Counted from the first letter of the stretch, positions 24,061-36,390 are shown. The stretch: DNA of 64,000 bases from Pyrenula massariospora (GCA_021030905.1 JAGFMI010000002.1:1984001-2048000); one strand, 5' to 3'. Notes: a model not told the origin generated them from the sequence alone. A program made the numbers and translations.

Positions 24061-25740
24061 ATGGCTGATCCACTGTATGAATTGCTGGTACCGGCTCTGA
24101 GCCACAGCTCGACAGAGCCAATCCATATAACGTCGGCTCGCCCGCCAGATTCTCAACCTTCCGCTCTCATATCGAATTACCTCGCCCATCTAAGCACTCT
24201 TTCTCTAGATGATCTCGCTACCACCGAACCTGCGTCACTTTCGCAAGCAAACCATTCTACGCTCCTATCCCTTCAAAGCCTCTCCTCTAAATCCCACAAG
24301 AACATCATAAACTCTACCTCGCACCTAAAGACCTTCTCAGAGAACATACCCTTCCTGAAAAAGAACGCTCGCAGTCTACAAGATGCGATACCCAACCTCG
24401 ACGAAGAGGCAGTCAGCTTTTCAAAATCGTACAGTCGCTCGAATACAGAGAACGCCGTCCTCGACCGGAGGAAGAAAGCGATGCTCCTTTCCAGAAATGT
24501 CGATCGTCTATCCGACATACTTGAGCTTCCCTCCCTTCTTTCCACGGCCATCACATCAGCAGGCAGTAGTACCGGATCAACCTCAGCATCTAGTACAGCC
24601 AACTATTCCTCCGCTCTAGATCTTTTTGCGCACATAAAACGTCTACAAAATCACTATCCCGAATCCGCAATCGTCCACTCCATCCTTGCCGAGGCCGAGT
24701 CCGCCATGAAAGAAATGACGAGCAATCTTATCTCAAGCTTACGGAGCCAACATAATATTCGCCTTGCTGCCGCAATCCGTACAATTGGTTGGCTTCGCCG
24801 TGTTCTTCCTTCTCTTGGTCGCCAAACAATGACCCCAATCTCCGCCCCAGCTCTACCGGCTGATCAGCGAACTCTCTCCTCTCTCCCGCTGAGTACAAAC
24901 CCGACACCTACCGCAAATACAGAAGAGTCCTCGTTCGGTGCTCTCTTCCTCGTGTGCCGCCTTGCAAACCTTGTAGCAATGCTCGAAGCTTTGTCCCCTC
25001 TCCGTGAACTCGCCGATCAGGAAACCACCCGTCGCCTCTCTGAAAGCCCTGCCCCCACACCACGTCGTCCCACCGTCTCTACGCTCTCCTCTCCTGGCCA
25101 ACAAACAGAGCGCTACTTGAAACGCTACATCGAAATCTTCCGCGAACACTCCTTCGCCACGATCAGCATGTTCAAAAACATTTTCCCCCGTAACAGCCCT
25201 GCCGAGGGCACCGATCAAACAAGCCCCCCATCTGATGACATCCTTGAGATCCCCAGCGCAGTACTCAGCTTTCCGATGCATCTAGTCGATCTCCTAATGG
25301 AGACACTGGAGTCCTATCTCCCCAACGTGGTCGATCCACAGGCTCGGGAGAGTCTCCTGATGCAGGTCCTCTACGCGGCAGGAAGTCTGGGTAGACTCGG
25401 TGCTGATTTCAGCCTCTTCATCGCGCTACTGGGGGACGAGATTGGAGGAGTAGACACGCGCTCCGACGCCGGCGCTGCAAGTGACGAAATGAACACGCAG
25501 ACTCTTGATAACCAAACCAAAAACACAGACGAGGGCGAGGAGCACGAGAAACCAGTAAAGGACGAGGACGAGACCAACGGGACTGCCAAACCCAAACAGT
25601 CCGACGACGACCAGCCCCCGATCCCGGAATGGATGGCCGTCATGCAAAAGCACCGCGTCCAGGCGAGCAGGTTGGATGCGTTGGCGAGATCCGGCGGGGA
25701 GAAGAGCAGACCGGGGAGCAAAAGCGGCACGAAGATGTAA
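24061..25740 (+). CDS. COG8: Conserved oligomeric Golgi complex subunit 8 (Dor1 family)
   Basis: An intronless 559-residue frame from ATG 24061, which I prefer to the upstream in-frame start because homology-like sequence begins 'MADPLYELLVPALSH'. COG8 is a subunit of the Golgi tethering complex, which docks retrograde vesicles. Supporting features are the Ser/Leu-rich helical N-terminal region with 'FSENIPFLKKNARSL', 'SLRSQHNIRLAAAIRTIGWL', and the C-terminal core 'FLVCRLANLVAMLEAL' ... 'YLKRYIEIFREHSFATIS' ... 'QVLYAAGSLGRLGADFS', all typical of Dor1-like proteins. The tail is charged and disordered. It is convergent with the SH3 gene. Confidence 0.85.
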   Translation: MADPLYELLVPALSHSSTEPIHITSARPPDSQPSALISNYLAHLSTLSLDDLATTEPASLSQANHSTLLSLQSLSSKSHKNIINSTSHLKTFSENIPFLKKNARSLQDAIPNLDEEAVSFSKSYSRSNTENAVLDRRKKAMLLSRNVDRLSDILELPSLLSTAITSAGSSTGSTSASSTANYSSALDLFAHIKRLQNHYPESAIVHSILAEAESAMKEMTSNLISSLRSQHNIRLAAAIRTIGWLRRVLPSLGRQTMTPISAPALPADQRTLSSLPLSTNPTPTANTEESSFGALFLVCRLANLVAMLEALSPLRELADQETTRRLSESPAPTPRRPTVSTLSSPGQQTERYLKRYIEIFREHSFATISMFKNIFPRNSPAEGTDQTSPPSDDILEIPSAVLSFPMHLVDLLMETLESYLPNVVDPQARESLLMQVLYAAGSLGRLGADFSLFIALLGDEIGGVDTRSDAGAASDEMNTQTLDNQTKNTDEGEEHEKPVKDEDETNGTAKPKQSDDDQPPIPEWMAVMQKHRVQASRLDALARSGGEKSRPGSKSGTKM

Positions 25741-26890
25741 AGTAGAGGGTAGAAAGACATGATTGAATATACTACTTTATGTACTGCTTCCGTAGACGTT
25801 GCAGGCTTTGCTGCTGCTATGTCCAAGTCTCTATCCCCCGGATTTCCAGATAGTCAAGTGTACTTTACCGCAGCGGAACATTGTAAACCCCAAACCACCG
25901 CAGAAAGTACCAAGAAAACGTAGTGCCCGCGCGCGTGTCCAGCAGCGCACGATGTGTACGGATGTATGTGACCCTCCATCCCACCTCGACGAGCTGCTTG
26001 TGTACGTGTGTAGGTGGGTTGGTGGGTACAGCGGGCAACTAACCCGTCGTTATAGTCCAACAGGAACGCAGCACGCAAGGGGTTTGCAAAAACAAAGCTT
26101 AATCAGACTCGTCCCTGCATCACAACAGTCCCAGTATCAGAGACGAGGCGGTGTGCCAAAATAAAAGGCTAGGGGCCAAATACTGGTGCATCTATTAGAA
26201 CCTATGTCTTAACTAGATGTCGGGTATAAGATGAATCATATAGACCAGAAACTAATCACAGCAAGTATTAAGAATTTCTTCATTTTCTCTGGATCGATAT
26301 CTCCTATCTAAGCCCTCCACCCCTATCCACCACCCTTCTGCCTTCAAAAAAAGACTCACACAGCACCGGCTCGGATTTACGTGCCTGTAGAACCCTTCAA
26401 ACCTGAAAGCAAAGGACGTTGCACCAGGCGAGAGAGTAGCCTCCGAAGCGTATAGCCGGCGTGATCTGTAGAGGCGCCCCAGCCCCTACCAAAATCGTAA
26501 CGCAACAAACCCATCCTTCCATCAATTAAGATCCCTCTAGAATCGAAATCTCGCACCACGAAAATAAATTTCTCGCAACAAAGTACAAGAAGGCGGGGTA
26601 TTTGTTCAAGAGAAGAAAATAGAATCGAAGAAAAAAGCCAAAAGGTATCTGGCAGGCACGAAGTGAATTTACAGCCAAAGGAAGATTCGCGATAGACGCG
26701 GGTTTAGGTGTGGTGTTTATGTGAGTGAGATACCACCGAGGATACTCAAAATCCGTATGTTGTGTTCGCCTTTACCATCATGTCAAAACTATCTAGCTTG
26801 CGCGTGTTGTCGTCATTTGAAAAGTCGTCGAGAATGTTTGTCTTTGAAGAACGTAGCTAACCTGGGAGGAAGGGTTGTCTGATCATGCGA
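25741..26890. other. Convergent 3' region
   Basis: Spacer between the stop codons of COG8 and the SH3 gene. Only short chance ORFs are present; it probably holds both 3' UTRs. Confidence 0.5.
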
Positions 26891-28871
26891 CTACGAAGCA
26901 GTCCCAGGAGGTGGCAGACCATTCCCACCTCCTAATGGGCTGGGACCAGGTGGGCTGCTTCTCTTCTCTCGAACGCTCATGGCGCTGGCGGAATTGCTTC
27001 GCGTGCGTTTCCCTACAGGTGGAGGGGGCTTGGGACCAACTCCAGCACCGTAGGGTCCAGGTGACATGCTTCGTGGTTTCTGACTACCGGGCATGCGTGG
27101 CTTTTGAGGTCCAGGGGACAGAGGACGAGGGGGTTGATTGTACGGGGCAGGACTCAATGGTCGACCGGGAGGTGGAGCTTGTGGAGGCCCGCGTGGAGGA
27201 CCTTGAGGAGGACCTTGTGGACCTGGTCTGCCTCGAGGAGTTCCTGGAGGAGTCATAGGACCGGAGCCGGCAGGACCCATTTGTGGCGGACCTTGACGAG
27301 GCGGACCACGAGGAGGACCATTGGGATTTCGAGGCTTCAGAGGCTTGGCAGAGAGACAAGTCCGAGGGCAAACACCTTGTTGAGAGCGGTCCATGCGGAT
27401 ACAAAGAGCCTGAGACTACATCAGCGACGGAGATATGAATATCAGCGAATACACTTACCCATCCGTCATCATATTCATGAAGTACCCTGATGATCTGGCC
27501 GGCTTTGAGCTCGAGCTCATCTTCCATCGATGGACTGAAATCCATCTGGACACGATACACGTTCTCGGAACCAGGCCCAGTAGCTGGAGGTGACCGAGGG
27601 GCATCATTGTGCTGCGGACTACCAGGAGCATTGCTCGGTGGAGACCGAGTGCTATCCCGGTTGTTTCGAGTCTTTCCAGCAGCAATAGCAGCGCCGGCAG
27701 CGCCGACGAGAGCTCCGGTGGCAGCTTCAGAGCCATGGCTTGACTGCGGCGGCGTAACGGATATGGTTGGGGTTTCTGGCGCTGTGGCGTTCTTATCACT
27801 GAATGGGTTTACAGGGTCATTGAAAGGATTGGCGTCGTCGGATGTTCCGACAGGCTTCGCGCGACGTTCCCAAGCACTGCGGCCAGCTGGAGGAGGTCCA
27901 ACCAGATCTCGTGGGCCACCGGCTCCAGTCATTGCACTTGATTTGCCGGGTCCGAGGAGATTGCCACCACTAAATCTCTTCTTGGCAGCATCGAGTGTCG
28001 GGAGGAATTGTGTCACAGGTCGTAAGCTGAGCCTGGGCGCGGCCGCGGGTGATTTTTCGTTCATCGCCGTCATGCCCTTAAACTTTTCATTCTCAGCCTT
28101 CTCGTGATCCTCATTCTGACGCTTCTTCTTGGCATATATAAACAGAATAGCACCCGCGATGAGAGCGAGGATGAGGAGAATTCCAATTGCAAGACCAGCC
28201 TTAGCTCCTCCAGACATGCCTTTCTTTGCGCCGCTTGATGCGAGAGCAGTCGACGAATGTGAGGCAGCAGCAGCAGTCTGCGATGTATTGTCCCCGCTCG
28301 GTGAGGTAATGGCCGCGACTGAAGATAAAGCAGCACCTGAGCTTGCGGCGGCTGTAGTGATTTGTGTAGGCACGCTGAGCGAAGACTGAGACGCGTCACT
28401 ACTCGGGGCAACATAGCTCGAGGAAGACGAGGGATAGATGATCTGGACTGTGGAGGTCGCTGGGTTGTAGCTTGACTGTGGTTGTTGGCTCTGTTGGCTC
28501 GACTGCTGGTACTGTGAGCTCGGCGACGGCTGCTGATATTGACTAGACTGTTGCTGGGAATAGCTTGGTTGCGGATTAGAACTTGATTGAGGGAGCTGGA
28601 ATGTGGTTGACGGGCTCTTTTGGCTATTCTGGGATGGAGCAGGGGAATTCACTGTCGACCATCCCGCGATCGGGACAGATGAGGTCCATGGAGCCTCGGC
28701 TGTCTTAGTCACGATATTTACTGCTAGCGGCTGGTTGCTGGACGACGCTGAGCTCTGTGTCGGCTCATCATTCTCTTGCTTGCTGCTGCTGCTGGAACTG
28801 TCTTCGCCTGTGAGAGAGTCGACGAGCTGCCCAAGTTGGCGCTTGTGGTGACGGTGACGAATGTGACCCAT
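26891..28871 (-). CDS. Single-pass membrane protein with cytoplasmic SH3 domain (Fus1-like)
   Basis: Two exons (27459-28871 and 26891-27409) with a 49-bp intron (GTAAGT...CTCAG) splitting the SH3 domain give 643 residues. Residues 20-215 are Ser/Gln/Thr-rich, as in a glycosylated extracellular stalk. A membrane span covers about 226-247, followed by 'AKKKR'. The SH3 domain starts near 436 ('YRVQMDFSPSMEDELEL'), continues 'HEYDDGW' and, after the intron, 'ALCIRMDRSQQGVCP'. The last 150 residues are Pro/Gly repeats (GPP, RGPP), likely ligands for other SH3 proteins. Yeast Fus1 shares this layout and acts in cell fusion and polarity; orthology is inferred from architecture. No cleavable signal peptide is evident. 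Confidence 0.85.
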
Positions 28872-30507
28872 GGTTGTACAAGTGAACGGCTACAGTGTCA
28901 GGTACAGCTGATCGACGACGTGAGGTGGATGAGGGGATAAAAATTGATTGACTTGTATCTGATGAGGTTAAGGTACGGGTTGCGAGGAACGAATGGCTGC
29001 GGACTTGGCACGAGTCACAGAGGGAAAGAACGATCGTGAACAGGCGCAAAGCCCAAATTGAATGGATGAATGAGTGGAAGCGTGATTGTCGATAAAAGAA
29101 GGACGACAATCAACAATAGGCCCTATGCTTGATGCTGAAGTGAAGGAACACTCAGCGATCAGCGGGGAGGCCAGACTTCGAGGGGTTGACCGCGAGGATG
29201 GAAGAAGGAAAGGCAACGGTGAGATAGAAGAAGAGATGAACTGTGGGATGGGAAAGGTTTACCGTTGCGACCTGGATAGGCGCCGGGGGGAGCTCCTAAG
29301 GAGGGCTAGTCAGGAACCATTCACTCCAGGTTCGTCAAAGGCAGCCAATTGTCGCGGGGAGCTCTGCAGACTACGAGCCCGCTAGCTGGGGGCTTAAGAT
29401 GACGGACCAGCATGTGGGAGAAGCGGTTTGTTTGGCTTGTCAACGTCGCCGCTCGACGACGGTTCGCACTTTCCCCTTTTAGCGGCGTGCCTGCCGGGGA
29501 GGAGAGCGTCGGAACGGAAGAAATGGAAGCGACGACCCGCCGAATCGAGCCAAGTCGAGATTGCCCGCAGGGGCAGCCGCGACCGTCCTTGCCAATCACA
29601 CGAAGCCACTGTTTCGACCGGAAATTGCTTCTACCATCGGCCCCCATCACCAGCCCGTCGAGAAAAATCCAGAGTCTGTCAATCGTCAATCTTCGCGCCC
29701 AGTGGCATTTTAACCTTTCTCGTAGACGATCACAATGATTGTCGATCCTCATCTCTCATTCGACCGAGATGCAAAAGCTTGTGGATGTTCGACATGACGT
29801 GCCACATGCCGACTGGGATGGGCACCTGTTTCCCCTATCGCAGACGCAACCACCGCTTCTCCACTGCACAATGACCCGGACGGCCAAATATATCACGGTG
29901 CATCTTTTATTGAAGCTTATCAATTCCGCTGACCAAAGGAAGCACGCTCCCGTCATTTACAACTTTCGCTGTCCAAAAGGAGAATTTACGTGAGCCATAT
30001 TCGGAGTAGCACCACCGCCTTTCCTACGCTGGAGCACTGTCCCAACAATGATACGTTCGAGCTTCGAATTACTCCAAGCTTCTTAATCCGCCCATCCAAT
30101 AATGCTCACATGTGGAGATTCTCCTCCAATTGAAGTCTCGGCCGTTATAGCGGTTTATGGAGCTATGATGACTGCAGCTGAGCCAGGCAAATGACGTGAA
30201 CGCCCCAGAAGAGCACGAGTGTTCGGTGAGGCTGATGGGCTTTCTGCACCATCAATTGCTTCCCTCTCCTGTACTTGCATCGGACGGAGTCGCAACTTAT
30301 GAACACTGAGGTTGATTTCCCTGATTTCTGTGTAAGAAAGCATCGGACATTTTTCCAACCAATCTTTCTATTGCCGGGACGTCTTGCTTTTGGTCATATC
30401 ATCCAGATCGACCTCGCATTTTAAGTTAACTCGCATTAGCGGTAACAGATGACAATGTTGGGACACTGCTTCCGATGTGTTGGTTCCTTCATCCTGATTC
30501 TCGATTT
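28872..30507. other. Intergenic DNA, no supported gene
   Basis: Several overlapping ORFs of 80-150 codons occur on both strands between 29.1 and 30.0 kb, but none shows family resemblance. Part is probably the long 5' leader of the SH3 gene. Confidence 0.45.
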
Positions 30508-31893
30508 CTATCGGGCTACTTGTCTGTACTGAAAGTCGACTCTTTTACCGTTCTTAAACATCGTTCTTGAATCGGGGGAAGGCGGGCTCCAGACGACTTC
30601 CTCCTCATTCCTTTGTGCTCTAGATCGAATGGTATGACTGCCGACAGTCACATCATTTCCCGTCTCAAATAACAATAGATCCCCTGGGGTGTGTTCTGTG
30701 ATTGGTATGTCGCTAACCTTGCCTAGGCCAATTGCAACTCTAGCCCTTGAGCTCACACAGTCATACAGTAATCGCGCGTCGCTACCTTTTCCGGCGTGAT
30801 AAAGACCAACTCCCATCATGGCTAATTGTAAAGGGTCACACGTTCCCCATGGGGTGAATGCATTGCCCACGTTGTTAATCCCTACTGCTCCACTTAACCC
30901 ATGATCAATTATGAGTGAAGGAATCTGTAAAGTCCCCCTGGCTCTCGTTTGAACATTCTGTGCATCTTCAGTGGGTCTTGCCATCATGTATAGGTCGCTA
31001 GTGGGGAGTCCGATAAATGATATTGGCAAATTCGCATCTCTAATCTCGCCAGCCAATAATTTCCATTCCTCCTCAGAGAACAGCGTCAAGCGCGTACAAT
31101 GACCCAAGCATACCGTTTTCTCAACCCGCTCTGTCCATCTCTTCTCTTTCAGTGTCTTGACGACGGTCCGCACCGTGGCTTCTTGCTCCTCGTTCAGATT
31201 ATAATCTAGGTGGAAGTCGAGGTGCCTGTCAAACTTTGCACTCATCTCAACTGCCCACTCGATGTTGTTAATCGTATGTTCTCTACTGTCCTCAACATAC
31301 GGCGTTGTACCGAGCGCTTCAAGTTCCGGCCACTTAGCCAATGCGCCTTCCACCAGTTTTCTATTCTTCTGCGCAGGCTCTCCTGAGAAGATCGGGTCTT
31401 GGGCAAAAACGCAAATTTGCACCGTACAGCAGTCACTCCATTTCCTCTTCAATTCAATTGCAGCTTCCACGCACATCCACTCCACAGCTGCATCAACTTC
31501 CACAAAAGCCCGCATATCGCTGACTCCTGCCTTGATACTCTCCACGATCAGCCATTCACCACGTTGAAGCAGATCTGCCTTCGTAAAGCGTGATTTCGCG
31601 GCTGCGGTGTTTTTGAGAGCTTCCTGGAAGCTGCCGCTGGTAGGCCCAAGATCTGCATATTGAGAGCATGAGGAAGAGAGAAGAAAAGGTTTGTCGAGGT
31701 GGATATGCGGGTTACAGAGGGGGCGGAGAACAAGTCTACATGGCCTATCATTATTTGTGGATGGTTGGTCGTGGGGCGTTATTGATTGGATCTTTCCTGA
31801 AGCGAAAGGAATATCCCATAGGCGTTCTTGAGATTGATTGGGCAAGTGGACTGCTCGGATGGTTCTCTCTGCCATGTTCACGAGAGACGGCAC
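30508..31893 (-). CDS. Cytosine-deaminase-like metal-dependent amidohydrolase
   Basis: An intronless 461-residue frame; Met7 is an alternative start. It has the amidohydrolase barrel signatures: 'PHIHLDK' (metal ligands His63, His65), 'DFHLDYN' (about 222-232), 'LGHCTRL' (about 263), 'TSDLYMMARP' (about 302) and 'TPWGTCDPLQLAM'. The HIHLDK start and 'LDFHLDYN' point to the CodA-like branch, which deaminates cytosine or related N-heterocycles. The exact substrate cannot be read from sequence. It is probably cytosolic, with no signal peptide. Its start lies 315 bp from the divergent SDR gene. Confidence 0.85.
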   Translation of the reverse strand: MPSLVNMAERTIRAVHLPNQSQERLWDIPFASGKIQSITPHDQPSTNNDRPCRLVLRPLCNPHIHLDKPFLLSSSCSQYADLGPTSGSFQEALKNTAAAKSRFTKADLLQRGEWLIVESIKAGVSDMRAFVEVDAAVEWMCVEAAIELKRKWSDCCTVQICVFAQDPIFSGEPAQKNRKLVEGALAKWPELEALGTTPYVEDSREHTINNIEWAVEMSAKFDRHLDFHLDYNLNEEQEATVRTVVKTLKEKRWTERVEKTVCLGHCTRLTLFSEEEWKLLAGEIRDANLPISFIGLPTSDLYMMARPTEDAQNVQTRARGTLQIPSLIIDHGLSGAVGINNVGNAFTPWGTCDPLQLAMMGVGLYHAGKGSDARLLYDCVSSRARVAIGLGKVSDIPITEHTPGDLLLFETGNDVTVGSHTIRSRAQRNEEEVVWSPPSPDSRTMFKNGKRVDFQYRQVAR

Positions 31894-32208
31894 ACGTAGT
31901 CATCTGGCTTGCAAACAACCTTATTACTCGAATATCTGTATTGCAGCAAAAGATTTTCTAGAAGCTTTTGTGACGTATGCGGGGGGATATGCAGGGGCGA
32001 TCCCTCGGTCTCGACCGCGAAGCTCCAAACGTTCCTGAAACCATGCCGCCGCTGTCCCAAGCTCCTTGCGGGCTTCACCGTCGCATGTCGCGCTGTCAAC
32101 GGTGGGCTGAAAAATAATCCTCCTACGATGGACTGGTAGAAAACCTCTGGTCTTCTACCTCCTCTCCTCGAAGTCTTCTCACGCCGCCTCCAGTTTCTTC
32201 GCGCAAAG
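31894..32208. promoter_or_regulatory. Shared divergent promoter of amidohydrolase and SDR
   Basis: 315 bp between opposite start codons. Both upstream regions must overlap here; no defined site was seen. Confidence 0.45.
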
Positions 32209-33401
32209 ATGCAGACTCTCACCATGACTTCGAAAACTCCCTACCTTACTCACTCCCCCATGACTGACAGCCGTCCTTGGACAGCACATCTCACTCTCGA
32301 TGCTATCGCCAAAGTCCTGCGAAACAGCATATTCCACCCGTTTATCACGCTCTTGATTCCACTGTGTCTCCGCGCGCAAGTGACGCCCTATTCACATCCT
32401 GCCTTCCTGATCACCACTGGCTGGGCGATCCTCGTCTCTCTGTACGCCATTCTCAGCAGTTTCAATCACCGCTTCGCCTATGGACCAGCACGAGAACCAG
32501 ACTGGGACGAAGAGGTGGTTGTAATTAGTGGCGGTGGAAGAGGACTGGGGAGACTCCTAGCCGAAGTCTACCGATTACGGGGCGTCAGCGTTGCAGTCCT
32601 AGACATATCCCCGGCGCCAAAAAACAGCGATGAAGACATTGAAGGCATCAATTGGTACGAGTGCGACGTCGGCGACCCAGCCCAAGTCGAAAGAGCCGTC
32701 TCACAGATAAAAGAAGACGTACGTCCTTCCCTTCCCCTTTCCCTTCCCCTCCCTACCAACTAACCACTCCCCAGCTCGGCCCCCCCACAATCCTCATCCT
32801 CAACGCCGCCGCTCCCATCCACCCCTACCCCCTCTCCTCCCCCTCCCTCACCACCCACTCCATCAACCAAACCCTAACAACCAACCTCCACTCCGCCTTC
32901 CACCTCGCCCACGCCCTCCTGCCCCACCTCCTCTCCTCCCCCACCGGCGCCCACCTCGTCACCATCTCCTCCATCCTCGCCCACATCCCCCCCGCCTCCC
33001 TCTCCGCCTACGCCGCCACCAAAGCCGGCCTCTCCGCCTTCCACGCCGCCCTTCAAGCCGAACTCCGCGCCCACCCCAACAGTAACAAGCAGATTAAAAC
33101 GCTCCTCGTGGAGACAGGCCAGCTCGCCACCGACCTCTTCGCCGGCATGCGCACCCCAAACAAATTCCTTGCACCAGTCCTGGAAACAAGCGAGGTCGCA
33201 AAAGAGATTGTAGCCGCGATCGATGCAGGCGAGGGCGGGGTGGTGAGGTTGCCTGAGTACGCCAAGTGGGTTCCGGGGGTGTGGGGGGTGCTGCCGGAGG
33301 GGTTGCAGGTGCTGGAGAGGTGGATGAGTGGGGTTGATGCGGCGGTTGGGGGGATGAGGGAGAGGAGGGGTGAGGTGGTGGGGGAGAAGGGCGTGGTGTG
33401 A
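32209..33401 (+). CDS. Membrane-associated short-chain dehydrogenase/reductase
   Basis: Exons 32209-32718 and 32775-33401, split by a 56-bp intron (GTACGT...CCCCAG), encode 378 residues. A hydrophobic N-terminal segment (about 40-85) probably anchors it in the ER or lipid droplets. The Rossmann dinucleotide motif is 'SGGGRGLG' (107-114), the NAG-equivalent is 'NAA' (180-182), and the catalytic residues are Ser about 235, Tyr249 and Lys253 ('SAYAATKAG'). It resembles the SDR16C/retinol-dehydrogenase-like branch acting on lipophilic alcohols or ketones; the substrate is unknown. Exon 2 shows an extreme base skew: C-rich up to about 33060, then G-rich to the stop. Confidence 0.88.
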
Positions 33402-34041
33402 GGGATTGGGGAGGGATGGAAAGAGGGTTTCAACGGCCCATTGTATGTATAGACTGGTGTGTATGGTTATTGAAAAGCGCCGGGAGTTTATAGACTGCTA
33501 TTGTATGTATATGTATCACCAAAGAAATCTGATCGAGCATAAATTATAGCTATGTATATGCGAGTGAATATCTAACACCAACCCCAACACTTAGAGTTTA
33601 ACATTCCCCACTGTTCTCAAAACCGCTACATTCTGACTTGTCTTTGCATTTGCATCTGCATTTGCCGTACAGCACGCTACAGCATATCCCGACTTCCGCC
33701 AAGCCTGCATGCATGTGTAATGTGATATGCGTAATGTACGGGTTTAGACTAAACAGACGCCGGCGGGGGCCATTCGACATGCAAGAAGTTGTCCGAGTCG
33801 CGTCGAAGTTTCACAGGAAAGGGGCGCGGCGCGCTGGGGCAGCTTAATCGGAATGACAAAACTGAACAGGTTGATTGAATTTCGAGGACTGAGGTGTCTG
33901 TAATTTTTTCCTGCCTCTTTGCAATATCACGCCCGGTGAAGGCGTAAAGGGATTCGTTTATAACCCCTTTTGCAATGCCACACTCGGGCAGATGGGCTGC
34001 CAAAAGGATGATATCCCCCCGACTCCGCGTGGGCCCCCATC
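33402..34041. other. Convergent 3' region
   Basis: Lies between the SDR and kinase stop codons. No gene; one small purine/pyrimidine repeat (TGCATTTGCATCTGCATTTGC-like words) near 33640. Confidence 0.45.
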
Positions 34042-35302
34042 CTACCCAGCGTCGTTGTCGTTGTCATTGTCCTTATCCACTCCGCGCAGAAACGCATGCT
34101 TCAGCGCCTACACCAACAAGACTCGTCAGCATTGCATTTTCCAGACCATCGTCACCACCCCGCACCATATTGTTCTAGTAGGCAGATAGGTAGGTAAAAC
34201 AAAAAAACTCACCTCCCCCGCCCCCAACCTGCTCCCAGCCTCAAACCTCACCAACCCCCCCACCAAATCCACCGCATCCTCATCAACCCCAGGCCCCAGG
34301 ATCTCCGCCCAAGGCCTCCTTGGAAACTGTTTAAATGCCATCTTGCCCCAGTCTGGCATTTTCGCCGCGGACTAGACCCACACTCGAATCAGCGCTCCCA
34401 CACCTCCTTCACAACACCAGCAAAGGGGGGAGGGGAACGTACAGGCCAAGTATCAAGATCAGGTGTTCCTAAGGTAGAAAACATACTACCTATTAGTGCG
34501 AGCTCACTGCCCACAGCCCCCCCCTCAAACAGCGGCGCATGGTCCCGCCTTACGCACTCCGCCACCACGCACCCCGCGGCCCACAGGTCGAGCGTGGCGT
34601 CGTAGGTGCGGGCGCCGAAGAGCAGCTCGGGCGCGCGGTAGGATGTCGTGCCCACATCCGTTATCTTCGCGGTTGGCGGCTCGGCGGGAGAGGGGGAGTA
34701 GGCGATGCCAAAGTCGATGAGCTGGATGCGGCAGGATTGCGGCGGGGAGAGGGGGGCGGAGAGGAGGAGGTTGGCGGGCTTGACGTCCCGGTGGATTATG
34801 GGGGGGGAGAGGGAGTGGAGGTGGGCGAGGGCGGCGAGGAGGGAGTGGGTTATTTTGGGGATTAGGGGGCGCGGGAGGGTCTGGAGGTGGAGGAGGGTGG
34901 AGAGGTCGTGGGGGAGGAAGGGGAAGGTGAGGATGAGGCGCGTTCCTAGCCCGGTTTGGGTGGTGAAGGTGGAGAGGAGGGGGATTATGTTGGGGTGTGG
35001 GGCGGATTGGGAGAGGAGGGTGGCTTCGCGGTGGGGGGAGTGGGGTGGGGTGTTGAGGGTTGGGTTTGTGATTTTGAGGGCGACGAGGGTGGGGAGCGAG
35101 GAGGAGGAGGAGGTTTTAGGGGTGGCTTTGTAGATCGTAGAGAAGAGGCCGTCTTTGTGGAAGGTTAGTTTTGTGAAGTCGCCTAGGGTCTCGCCGTTCG
35201 GGTCTAGGCTCTCGACACCTGAGATCTCCTCTTCGTTTGTCGGCGAATTCGAGTCTTGAGGGTGGAGAGAAGCTATAAGCTGACGGCATGTATCTTGATA
35301 TC
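34042..35302 (-). CDS. CDK-family protein kinase (Csk1/CAK-like)
   Basis: The kinase core is assembled from exons 34443-35302, 34213-34371 and 34042-34107, with GT-AG introns 34372-34442 and 34108-34212, all in phase. Motifs are present in order: 'VALKIT' (ATP-site Lys), 'HRDVKPANLLL' (catalytic loop), 'DFGIAYS', 'VGTTSYRAPELL' (activation segment end), 'DLWAAGCVVAE', and the CDK-type 'LGTPDLDTWP' with 'PDWGKMAFKQFP'. It ends in an Asp/Asn repeat. The N-terminus is unresolved: sequence from 35302 upstream to about 35605 contains coding-like frames ('EEKIYLEAG') that may be one or two further exons. It may act as a CDK-activating or stress kinase. The activation loop has 'TDVGTT'. The sense strand switches from C-rich to G-rich along the gene. 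Confidence 0.82.
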
Positions 35303-36390
35303 CTAGCTTGATATCATGTCAACTATGCTGTCTTAGGCAGCTATCTTTGTCGGGCAAGTACCTCAGAACCAGCCTCCAGGTAAATTTTCTCTTCAAGAGT
35401 TTGAGCGTGAGATTTGGGATCAGAACCAACATCCTTCCCAGAAGTTTGGATCGCGTTGGTGCTGAGAATAGTGTATAAGCCCCCATACAGAAAGGATCAG
35501 AGGAGTCGAAGAGACTTGGAAGACTTGCATTGCTAGCACGTTTGAGAAACGTTCCGAGAAGCTGATGCCTGCTCGCCAGCTATGGGATGGAGGAACTCCA
35601 GTCATTGAATGGGAGACGAGAACATGAAGAAGAAGTATTAGACCGGGATTTGTAAACCGAAGCTCTTATTGAGGAAGCAACAGGAAAGCCAGTGGGAAAG
35701 GGTCGACGCGAAGAGGAAGAGGTATTTACACTCGTTCAGGATACTTGCATATCTTCCGCATCAAAATCATTTATTATTTGCCTAAAGTCATTATAGAGCT
35801 TAATTATACTATGTTCGAAATGGGTTGCGGACGAAGGCAATAAGTCGATTTGCTTGACGTCTTGTTGAAAGATGATAGGCGGGTGTAATTTATTTCTCCG
35901 CGATTAGCGGCGCGTGCCAGTAGGATACGAATAACAAACCCCAGTCGATTCTGAAGTGGCCTCATGTCAAATAGTACTCTAGGTAGGTTGCTTGTAGAAA
36001 TCATTCAATAGACAGAAGATTTTTGAATCTAGCATAGCATCTGAGCCTGACTGCCTCCATGGCGAGCGAAAGAGTATTCTTATCACGACACCTTTCAAAA
36101 TGAATCTCATCCCAGGTATTCGTCTACGTGGCCGGGATATACCATTGTCCGTGATATAGGATAGCTACCTACCTACCTGGATACGAGGAGATGCTGGTGA
36201 CGTCTAGCTGGGTAAAGAGACTAGGAAAATGACCGAGGAAGGCCAACTTTATTCATGTCGGGGATGAAATAGAATGGTAGAAGTTACGTAAGGATGGGTT
36301 AGACAGACGAGCCGGCCAGGTCGCAGTTTCGCTTCATGCACTCATAAGAATGATTGGGGTCTTGCATTCAAGAAAATTATCTCATTTTAT
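35303..36390. other. Upstream region of the kinase and 3' region of the glucosidase
   Basis: 35303-35605 probably contains the kinase's N-terminal exon(s) on the minus strand, including a 61-codon frame starting 'MTGVPPSHSW'; splice sites could not be fixed. 35606-36390 shows no gene. Confidence 0.4.

Noticed and set aside
27490-28107. 205-codon plus-strand ORF opposite the SH3 gene
   Set aside because: Antisense shadow of a Ser/Pro-rich coding exon; no recognisable domain.
29100-30000. Overlapping ORFs of up to 148 codons
   Set aside because: No family resemblance and several overlap on both strands, as expected by chance in GC-richer intergenic DNA.
34496-35168. Gly/Arg/Glu-rich plus-strand ORFs over the kinase
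   Set aside because: They arise from the G-rich complement of a C-rich coding strand; the minus strand carries all kinase motifs.
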